Part shown: one piece after another, positions 37,301 through 48,800 of the stretch
Numbering within the stretch: the stretch's first letter is position 1
How the letters are laid out: each line of letters opens with the position of its first letter
NCBI RefSeq assembly: GCF_037392515.1
Contig: NC_090285.1
Location: 7,260,501 to 7,324,500, forward strand
DNA from: Haliotis asinina
Lineage: Eukaryota; Mollusca; Gastropoda; Lepetellida; Haliotidae
Length of the DNA: 64,000 nt
Reading direction: 5' to 3'
The notes under the pieces: model-generated
The model's input: the letters and a program-made list of their open reading frames with translations, nothing else
Database searches by the model: none
What the model was told of the DNA's origin: nothing
Made by a program: the position numbers and the translations under genes

Positions 37301-39801
37301 GGTGGTCATGCCGCCTAAATATTTTGAGACGTGTAATAATACGGTATAGGTATTATTTTTATCTCATATCCAAACACAACCTTTACCAAAGAAAGACACA
37401 TAAGATGCTAATCAGCATATGAGACATATTTAACACACATGAAAAAGCATAACATTTTGGGGATTCCCCCTTGTGCATGTAGGAAGCACATGCATTTCAT
37501 GCCAGGTGAGCATGACATGGCTGAGTGACCTAATTGCCATCTATAGTCTGATCTGTTGTTTCAACAGCTATGGGTATTTTTTCTGATTTTACACATAAAC
37601 ATGCTTTCTGGATGACACATTCCACTGAACGCCTAGTTAGGCTGATGTGGGTTATTTTGACACATGCTATTTGTAGTTGTGTAAATTTTAGGGATGCAGA
37701 GCCAAAAAGCTGTTTGTTTTTTTTCCATTTCCAACAGTACTTTAGTAACATTGTTTTCAACAAACTTGCATGAACACATACTTCATAATACAAGTGTCAG
37801 TGCACAAACTGTCAAATCAGTTTCATTTGTTTGTTGTTTAACACCACACTCATTTCTCAGCTATAAGTCTGTACATAATCAAGTCTGGACCAGACAATCC
37901 AGTGACTGACATTATGAGCATCAATCTTGGCAGTTTAGATACAATGACATGCATCAACAAGTCAGTGAGTCTGACCACCCATTCCTGTTCCTATTCCTTG
38001 CATCCTACAACAGCACGGGATGCTGATGAACGATTCTTACCCAGATCATTGGCATTCCTTTGAAATTTCTGGATGCTTCCTTTGATGATAATCTGTCCCA
38101 AAGTCCCAGAACCACATTATTTTCCTGACTGAATAGCCCTCCCTGCCATGCTAAAGTGCTAAATGCAGCAAGTCTAGATTTCCTCAGGTTCTAAATCTCA
38201 CATCTAACTAGGGCTCCTTCTCAATTTGCATTGGGTTTATTTGTTACTGTCAAAATCAAATATATCCAGAGACAAATTGTTAATCTACCTTTAAAGCCTG
38301 AACATGTTCCAGAAGACACTATACCAACATGAACATGTTCCAGAAGACAAGATACCAACTTGAACATGTCCCAGAAGACAAAATACCAACATGAACATGT
38401 ACAAGAAGACAAAATACCAACTTGAACATGTCCCAGAAAACAAAATACCAACATGAACATGTACAAGAAGACAAAATACCAACTTGAACATGTTCAGAAG
38501 ACGAGACACTGATCTGAACAATGTTCCAGAAGATGAGATACCAACCTGAACATTCTGCAGAGCCAGGTTTTCCCTCAGACCACCACCATGAACTTTGAAC
38601 TTTGGAACAACCATACAAGCAGTGGTGAAGACGGTAAGGATAGCTTTAACTGCAACATCGATGTTGATGTTCAAGTGGTAGCTGAAAGTAACAGATCATC
38701 TGTATTGTCATGAAAGTCACATAAGTTACTACTGCTTGTAAGTGTGCAGGTAACATGATTGGTTTCAAGTTCGTGTCAGAGTGAGTGAGTGAGTGAGTGA
38801 GTGAGTGAGTGAGTGAGTGAGTGAGTGAGTGAGTGAGTGAGTGAGTGAGTGAGTGAGTGAGTGAGTGAGTGAGTGAGTGAGTATGGTTTCTTAGCAATAT
38901 TCCAGCCACATCACAGCACGGGACACCAGAAATGGGCTTCACACGCTGTACCCATGTGGGGAATGAAACCCTGGTCCTCGGGATGATGATTGAAAGCTTT
39001 AACCACCAGGCCCCCCTCCACAAGCTCTTGTGTCATTGCGAGGATTAAAGATTTAAAAAAAAATATAACAATGTTGAGATGACCCCGACTTGGAACGCTT
39101 CACAGTACAATATATCTAGACAAGGCCCGACACTTTGGTGTACTCCGCCCACCTGCTTTGCCGATTGCTATGCTACCACTGCATGCAATCGATTAAAACG
39201 TCATCTAAACATAATCGCACTCATGACACCTACCAGTTCTTTCCTGTTATTTCTACAAGTTGACTGAGAGCCGATTTTGACCCTCAACTAAAGGATCTTG
39301 ATACAAATGGCTGACGATAGCAAGCGTCAATCAATGAGAGGGCATGCTTTGACCACACACCCTTTATGCGGCCTTATCGTCCTCGATATCATTAAAGATA
39401 TATCGTACTGTGAAATGTTTCAAGTTGGGGGTCATCTCAACATAAAAAAATCTTTAATCCTCGCAATGACATGAGGACCTGTGCACTCCACTGCCCCAGT
39501 TAGTGTTAGAAGCAGAGACACCAGATGATTAGTTACATCACAGTGCAGGTGTGACCCACCTGCCTATCTGCTGAGCCAGACTCACTGCTCTGTTCCGCGT
39601 CTCCTCCGAGCTGTTCTCCGAAGCCATGTAGCAGGTGGTGAATACACGACTGGCAAGGTCACGGGGGTCGCTGGGGACATAGTTCTCCTCTCCAACCAAT
39701 CGCTGAGCATCTTCCAACACTGTTTTGTCTGGCAAAGATACATAGCAGACACAGATTATTATACTAGTGCTGGGATGAGTAACCCCTGTATAGGGGCATG
39801 G

Positions 39802-39839
<38 letters not shown>

Positions 39840-42800
39840 GTTGGTTGGTTGGTTGGTTGGTTGGTTGGTTGATTGATTGATTGATTGATTGAGCATGGGA
39901 GGGAGCAATATCAGTGCAGGGGACACCAGAAATGGCCCTCACACTCTCCACCCAAGTGAGTGAGTGAGTTTAGCTTTACTCCACACTCAGCAATATTCCA
40001 GCCATATGGCATGGGCTGTAAATAATCGAATCTGGACCATACAATCCAGTGATCAACTACATTTTTATCAGATTGAAATTAGAATTCCCGCTTTCCCCTT
40101 TGTCCACTGTCAATGCCAACTCACCTCCTGCCTGGACAGCGCGACACACAAGATGACACATGGAGCTGACAATGCAGGCTGTGCTGGAACTGTCAACGCC
40201 CCCACTGAGGGGCAGGAAGAAGCCCCCCTGTCGACTGCGACGTAAGTAGTCCCACAACCAACATGCTGGACCAAGACTACAAGTAGTATCAGTTACAGAC
40301 GCAACATCAACAACCATGTCTTGTGTATCACTAAGAAATTAAATATTCTTGGATGGGTTGTGTGGACTGTATCAGACCATTATATGTTAACTGTCTGCAT
40401 TCTGTGTTCAATATTACAACTGCTTCAGGTGAACAGGATGGTTGGTTGGTTTGTAGTTTAATGCTGCACACAGCAATATCCTAGCTATATGACACTCCAG
40501 TGATCAACAGCATAAGCATTGATCTACGTAACTGGGATACGATAACGTGTGCCAACCAAGTCAGTAAGTCTTACTACCTGATCCTCTTAGAACAAGCATG
40601 AGTTACTGAAGATCAGTTCTAACCTGGATCTTCACGGTTAGTGAACAGGAGCTCCCTGTTCTGTTTACTGTTGGGTTCATCTCCCTGAAGCAGCCAATTC
40701 CTGGTGTAATAATGAACCTGATTCTGTGGAAGCCATATGGCCACAATCATCTGTAGTTTCCATAGTTACCTGATCTCCTCCTCTGCTGTATGAAGATGGG
40801 GTTCCACTGGGTCAGTGACAGGTTTCAGATTGTATTCCTCCCCATCTGACAGTGAGAAGTCCACAGTCACTCTTGGGTAATGGGGTGTTTGGCTTGCCTG
40901 TGGGGAGTAGTATCCTGTCATTTCAAACCCACACTCAGAGTCAGGCACCTAATCCCTAGCATACAAAGTCAGTGATCTCTCAGACTTTCTCACTCAGCCA
41001 CCTCAAAAATGGAAATCTGATAACTGGTTGTCCAGATCTCATACTCTGTCTACCTCTCACAAGTGCAAATTTATACAGCTTCTAATACTTTCTCTGTTAT
41101 TTTTTAATCAGCACTCTAGAAGTGGGTGAGACAATAACTTATTTATATAAACAAAAGTTGATATCCCTTAAGCAATGTTTTATTATTTTTCCCTTTCTTT
41201 CCCCTAAAAGAAGAACAATTTCTCCTAATTTGCCCACATAGGGCAGTACTGTTTTGCAGTAAAGAATATCTAGAATATATGACCAGCAATAATAAAGATT
41301 AATTAATGAACTGTTCATTGTACAGAAAAACATTCAGAACATTACTCACAATGCCAGAAATCAGTAATACAACTGACTTACTGATTCTGATCGGCTGCGT
41401 TTTGCATTCTTGAACATTCGAATATCCTCAAGGTCAAAGGTTGCAGTGGTGACAATCTAAAACAGATTGGTGTGACATGATTGGTGATATGTAGCTCAAC
41501 GTACACCCAAGATCCACCGTAATAGTCTTGACTGGTGGCACTGGTAGTCTAGTTGGCTGGGTAGAGTTACATCCCTTGGCTATAGCAGATGCTATGATCT
41601 TTGGTTCAAATCCTGGTTCCAAACTCTTAATACTGGCTGCTTGCTGTTGAGCTGAGTAAGAAGTGTGACATCTTCCTAGTCACTAGGCATGCATGGACAT
41701 AAGCTTCTAGAATAAATGACTACTGTGTCAGTTGCAAACCCAAATCCCCTTAAACTTCCCCACTCACATATCTTAACTTTACTGAACAGCATAACAGACG
41801 CAACTTTTTTTAAACACAACACATAAAAATAAATGCTTACTTTAATGAGATTTCATTTCTTCAAAACTTGTGTTTCTTTGCTGTTCATTATATTGACTAA
41901 AAACTATTTACCCCCAAATCCTAAGACGACAACACTAAGTCAGTCAGAAATATCACTGTGCTTGTGGGTTTCACAGAGGTGGAACTTTCTGGTTTCCTTC
42001 ATCACCTCTGCCTATCCTCCCATAACAAGCTTACAAACACTGATAGAACTGGAATATTGTCAAAACCAAACACACTCACTCAATAATGTTGTCATTTATC
42101 CTCAAATCCTGCCCTATCTGCTAGTTTCAGATTCCATTCCAAGCAGGGTTCTTCTCTGTACCACAGTTGTAACATGCCAGCCACTTACCACTTCCTGTAA
42201 TGAGAACTGTGGTCCCTGTGCCACCAACTCCCCGTTGACCGAGATCATTGATCCTCCATCATAGTACACTCTCTCCCCGTCACAGCCAATTAGATTACTG
42301 AACAGATAAGCTCCACCACACTGCAAAAACATAAGTAAGCAATGATTGGTGGACATCACAGAACATATTGTTGAATACATAGCAGGGAAAATATACACTA
42401 AACATATATATAAACCCCTTAAGACAAATAGTTTGAGCCTCACAGAAACTTGTATTTGCAAATATTGAAAACAGACTTAACCAAATGCAGTCATGACGTG
42501 TGAGATCTACTAGATCTCTAGATGACTAGACAATGACTGTTCGCTGTGATTCTGACTAAATTAATGTTTGTTGCATGTCTGACAAGACCACACAATGTGT
42601 GACCTGTGGAACTAAATCATATTGTGCTGTCTGTTTGGTTGGACAATTGCCAGTTTACAATCACAAGCAGATCCTTTTGTCCTGAAAGTTTATTTAATGA
42701 CCACTGGAATTCTCATGAAAATGAAGTGTGTGACTCCCTTTCTCAATACTGTGCACCCCATTCACTCAAAAAGCTGTATCTGCCCAGAACAATAAACATT

Positions 42801-45800
42801 TTGCATATTTTCTTTCTGGCAAAATTATGATCTGTGTCCCGATAATACTGTATGTAGGCAGTTTGACTATGTCTTATCATGCTGCTGCTGTTTCCTCTTG
42901 ACCTCTAGCCTCCTCCATTGGTTGTGTTCTCTTTGACTTGATCATAATCTGGGTGACTTGACCTCTAGATACCTACCTTGTTTGTGGCATGTTTAAATTT
43001 GACTACATCATAATGAGTGTGACCGTTAGTCCCCTACCTTGGCTGTGGCCTGTTTGACAAGATCAAAACGAGTGTAGCCTTTCCTCAGCTCATGATGGCT
43101 TCCACTGCTGTTGCAAATTATCTCGACACCATCAAGGGACTGGTCAATATGAGAACTGAAACACATCATAAGATAAATGACAAAGGACAGCAGAATGATT
43201 CTTCATTGTCTCCGAATCTCAACCCAGCACACCCCTTACTGAACTGTTCAGTATCTTACCTTGCTGGCGTCCACAGCTCCTCACAAATCTCGCTACCAAT
43301 ACAGGTGTCTGGAGTTGACAAAACACCATCACCAAAGGAAACAGTGCTCTAGAAAACAAAATACATTCTCTCGTGACAGGTCAAGGCATTTCCACTGTAA
43401 AGCACAATAAATACACAATATCTGATATCAATGTGTTCCAAGAAGTAGAAAGCTGTAGCAGAAGGAAATCATCAAACAAAAACCTAGAGAATACATGCAA
43501 ATTTACTAACCTGTTTGTAGACAATCTCCTTTACTCAAATTCCAGGTAATTGCAACATTTAAATAACAGATGAAAGAGGTGCAATGATACAGCCTGGATA
43601 TATCTATCAGCATACATTGTTCACGATGTGGTACATATTGAGATACCCATACTCATGTGAAATTTTCACCATATACATTTCAAAAGCTTTGTTTATAAGG
43701 AAAATCTCGCGTTAGAAATAACCACTGTAGGTAATATTTCAGAGAACTTTAAACACTCATTATGACAAATTGTTCCAAAGTGTGACAGACACTACATGGT
43801 CAATAAATGGAAAAGTAACTAATCTGTAACTGCAAATGTATCATTTTGCATCGATACAGGAAATGCGTAATGCTGCATAAAAACTCGAACCACTCGTTTA
43901 GGGTTCCACCAACGAGAAGGTAAGAGAAGGTAACCTTAAACTTCATAATTCTCTTTCCATGCACCATATCATTTCACTCCTGACTTGAGTCAATATTTGT
44001 TGTTACACATGTGGGGACACTATACTGGCTGCCTCCTCACCTGGCCTGTGATGTTCTGGATGATTCGGGGAAGAAAGTGGTCCTCTAAAACGCGCTGTTT
44101 GTGCCATGCTGTGAACCACCGAGGTTCGCGGTAGTTGCCATCATTACACAGGTGCTTCTTGGGGCGGATCAGCAGGACTTTCCTACAGACGTTTTGACAG
44201 ATGGAAAGTCAGTGAGTGCATTCTTCGAAATCCATGCTAGTCTGCTGACCCAGTACAACTAAATCTGTAGCATTTCTACGAAGAAATATTTGTGAGTATC
44301 TAACATTAACAATAGCCTGAAGTTTGATAAAGAATTCTAATTTCGCATATGTTATATTTGATAATTAGGTTTTGAGAAGAGAGGAGGTGGAGGGGAAGAA
44401 GTACAGTTCATTTACACCCGTTTTCATGAGAGTTTCAAAGCTGTGGGGTAGCCTAGTGATTGAAGTGTTCACTCGACACACTGAAGACCACGGTTTGATT
44501 CCCTGTATGGGTAAAATGTGTGACACTCATTGTGGAGTTTCAATGGTAATAAACATTCTTGACAAAAGGGGGTGCATTGCCTTTTACGAAGCAGTATGAT
44601 GAATATGCAATTCAGTATTTGTAAAATACTCTAAAGTATAACTGCAGTGCTGTTGTACTTTGTAGAAGACACGGAAGGATGGTGTAGAGCGTTGTATAGT
44701 AGTTAGACCTGTGTATGGACTTTAAAATACCTTTCAGCATGGACAAATTTCCCTGTTTACAGTATCCCATTTGTCCAGTAAGACATGTATCCAGGGATAT
44801 GATTCATTTCCCAGTGTTTCAACTTAGATACAACCTGACAGAAGATCTAAAGAGAGATAACAGTTTGGTCTCAAGCAGGACCACTTTGGATATAACACAG
44901 CAACTTTGATTCTCAAGATTCTCAAGATCTGGATGAACATACTCACTTATTGCAGAAAATAACTCGACAGTTGTACGACACATTCTTGTGCATCACAGGC
45001 CTGTTGACAAATGTGGACAGATATTGATATCACATCTCTGCTCACACAGGTTATTAGAATATGGGCCTCCTCTACTGACAACTGCTCAAAGATGGCAAAT
45101 ACAGGTATTAGAATATGTTCCTAGTTTACTAGTGACAAAATGGGAACAAAATAACCCTTTACGCATTGTTTGAACTCAAAAAGGTTATCAGCATACAACC
45201 AGGAGCAAACAAATTAACATACATACATCTACTGAAACCCAAGAGGAACTCCACAACTTTAAATCAATGGGCCAAAATCTACCAGCCACTCGTCTAAGGG
45301 TCGGCAGTTATTTAAAAGTTTCATTATGAAAAGTCAACATGCAATGAATTGTATGTACTGCTCATCAGCTAGAATGATATAACATATTTCCTCTAAACAC
45401 TGCCTTGACAAATATTCTGAGTAATGTTTCAAATCCTGCACACACATGTATTTAGAGGGCTAGCAGTAGTTAGAGATTGGGCATTATCATTTGTCTGAGT
45501 GAGTGAGTGAGTTAGTTTTACGTGACACTCAGCAATATTCCAGCTATATGGCAGTGGTCTGTAAATAATCGAGTCAACCAGACAATCCAGTGATCAACAG
45601 CATAAGCATTGATCTGCGTAATTGGTAACTGATGACATGTGTCAATCAAATCAGCAAGTCTGACCATCCGATCCTGTTAGTCCCCTGTTATGACAAGCAT
45701 AGTTGCCTTCTATGGCAGGCAAGGGTTGCTGAAGGCCTATTCGACCCCACACCTTCACAGATCCATTATTGTTTAAAGGAGTGTTGCATAAAATAGTCAA

Positions 45801-48800
45801 AATCGCTGCTAACTTAGTGACATTGAAATTAATTATATCTTATTGTAGAAGTAATAAAACAATAATGAAAGAAATTAAATTTACCATATTTGACATTAAC
45901 AGAGATCCACTGTTTATGTTGTAAACAAGGGAGAAAAGTTCTGTGGATATATAACTTCCAGAGTACAACATCTAGATGTAAGCATCGTTGCATACATTGT
46001 GATAAAGAATTTGCATATTCATACAAACATCTCCTTTGTTCATTGCACCAACTTCTGAATACCACTCATACAACTTATTGAAGGGCATGCTGGTTTGTAC
46101 CAGACATTCATGGATCACCTGTTATAAGACAGATGCTGATCAGAGGAAATATGGTATATCTGTGTTGTTAGATAACAGTGGCCTAGTTTTGCTAGAGGTA
46201 CATACATTCCAATGTCACAGATGATGTCCTGTGTGACAGGTGACTGCAGCAACTCCGCCAGAACCTCCCATGAGTGAAGGAATGTGTCACTCTCCAGGAA
46301 GTGATCACCACATGCGTATCCACTGGAAGCATAGAAGTCCATACATATCTACTGAGACACATATTGTATTTTATATGTATATTTAAAAGTTGCCTGCAGA
46401 TGTAAACCCAGATACCTGATATAAAGTACTTGAGTGTGTTATTAGTACCACAGATAGGTACTTGTGTTTTAACAGTAACACCAATGGGCATTTGTCAACT
46501 GACAGCACCACAGATAGGCATTTGTGTGCTAACAGTAACACATGTGTTTTGGCAGTACCACAGATAAGCAGTAGTGTGGTTTGAGTACTCACGGGATTTC
46601 TAGCTCAGGCCCCAGTCTGTATCGAGCCCCTTGATTCTTGGCTTCCTGGATGCCTGTATAACAACACATATGTCCATCATCAAAATTATACTGCTCACAC
46701 TTTGATAAGGATCACAAAAATTCACATCTTAACTTAAACATAGACCCTATATTTTGAAATTGTATCCATTTAAAACTGGATATATAATGATATGATGGCC
46801 CCTCTTTGGGCATACAGTCATTTTAATCTAACCTTATGCACCTGATACATGAGTAATAATACAAATGATTTTCAAAGCTCCAATCAACCATTTTCATAAC
46901 ATGGAACAAGTCTCTGACAGGTACATAACACCTGTCAATAGCAGGTATAGGATCCACAAGGTGCAGTAACATACTGAAAACTATGATCCATGCTTACAAA
47001 TAGGCCTAGATATTTACACCAAGTTTGGTCAAACATCATAGTTTTGTGTTGAAGCCCTGATTTGATCCCTGAACAGTATACATCACTTCAGTGGCAGGAA
47101 AAGTGTGATGCCTTCAAACAAGCACAAAAACAATTCAACTAAACATTGCAAAATGTTTACATGAATATACGATAAACATACATAACACTGTGACATGTTT
47201 ACAGTTTCAGCGTTTTTCAGCTGAACTGTTGTGCCATTGCATTAGTATCCTTGTAGTGAAGAGTGAGTGAGTTTAATTTTACGCCACTTTTTAGCAATAT
47301 TCCAGCAATATCACGGCGGGGGACACCAGAAAATGAGCTTCACACATTGTACCCATGTGGGGAATAAAAACCCGGGTCTTTGGCGTGACGAGCGAAAGCT
47401 TTAACCACTAGGCGACCCCACCACCCCTTGTAGTGAAGATGCATCCATTTATGCCATGAATGCATGACAGCCTAGATCTGTGCCTTTTGGTTGGTTATAT
47501 TGGCAATGGTTAAAAAATCCCATTGCCTGAAGCCCGGGACAAGTCAATTTTCATTTCAGGCAATCAAATAATGGTATCTTTCTTGTCCATGGGCTATTAG
47601 ATAATTTCAACTTATAGTTTCAAACTGCAAATAAACTTGGATTTCATTTCATAGCAACTCAAAATATAGCTAGTAAATTTCGTAGTGATAATAAAGTAGA
47701 GTTATCTTTCTTTGCTATTTATCACTTTATGATAAATAGTTCAGTAAACATTGACATCAAATGACAGGTTGATATATTCTTTCAGAATTACATCTTCAAG
47801 ATGTCATAAGATTATGGTAAGTGGAAAATTAGTCAGGATAAGTTACTTTCATGCCCTGCTTTTAAAAAGAATTGAAGCAGTGATTGGATACTAATATGGC
47901 TTATGGTCTACCTTTATAAAAACATCACAAATTGTTAAAAAGCAACCATGTTTTAAGGATTGCAGAGTAAGCTGGTTGTTAAGGAATATTGAACAGTCTG
48001 CAAGACATTGTGGCTCTTGTCTGTGGTGGAATGAAGGGATATTTTGACAACCATTTTGGGAAAATACTTATGGTGTGGGCGTCAGTTAATAGATATGCAC
48101 AGCAAACTATTAACAATGCTGGCATTACTTAAATTACCAAGATATTTTGTGGACTAATCTTCAATAATCTTTCCCACATGTTTTGGGGGCATTACAGATC
48201 CCTTCATCAGTTCACCTGTTTAACAGACCTTTAATGACCCCGAAACATTGAGTGGAAAAGATTAAAGAAGATTGATCAAAAAAATATCTTGGGAATCTAT
48301 AACAACTTCTAAATGCCACTAAAAGACATTAGATAAATTGTATAGATTTGAACAATGGTTGTGTATCTTCCTCTACATCTCTTATCATCATCACTGTTGT
48401 TTTGCATTAACAAATCAATTACAAATAATAGTAATAAAAATGGCGGTGTATGGTCCTGTGCATAGAGCAAAGGTCACAAATCATTTGAAGTTGAGGAGCC
48501 TCGGTTGTAAACAGTACTTGGATGGGTGACCGCATTTGACAGCTTGACTTCTGAGTGTGTCTAGGACTTCAGTCCTGCCCCACTACAAAGCACACATAAC
48601 CCCACTATAGAGCACACATAACACATGTGATCTCACCTTAGGCAAGTGAGTTTGTTCATGAACTGCCTTTGTTCACCCAGCAGTGAATGGGTACCTGGTA
48701 GGACAAGTCATGTGACAGTTAACCTTCTTGTGCCACACAAGCAGGTTGGGTTATCCAAGGCAATAATATGTTAGTGCTTTGAGCATGCTCATGTGAATAG

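Noticed and set aside
38221-38674. Three minus-strand open frames rich in FVFWDMFKL-type repeats
   Set aside because: Only the exon 13 part is coding. The rest are readings of the 31-bp minisatellite beyond the splice donor.
48443-48570. Possible 5S rRNA gene
   Set aside because: The promoter blocks are present but the sequence is diverged throughout and continues into a SINE body, with a second copy at 13075.
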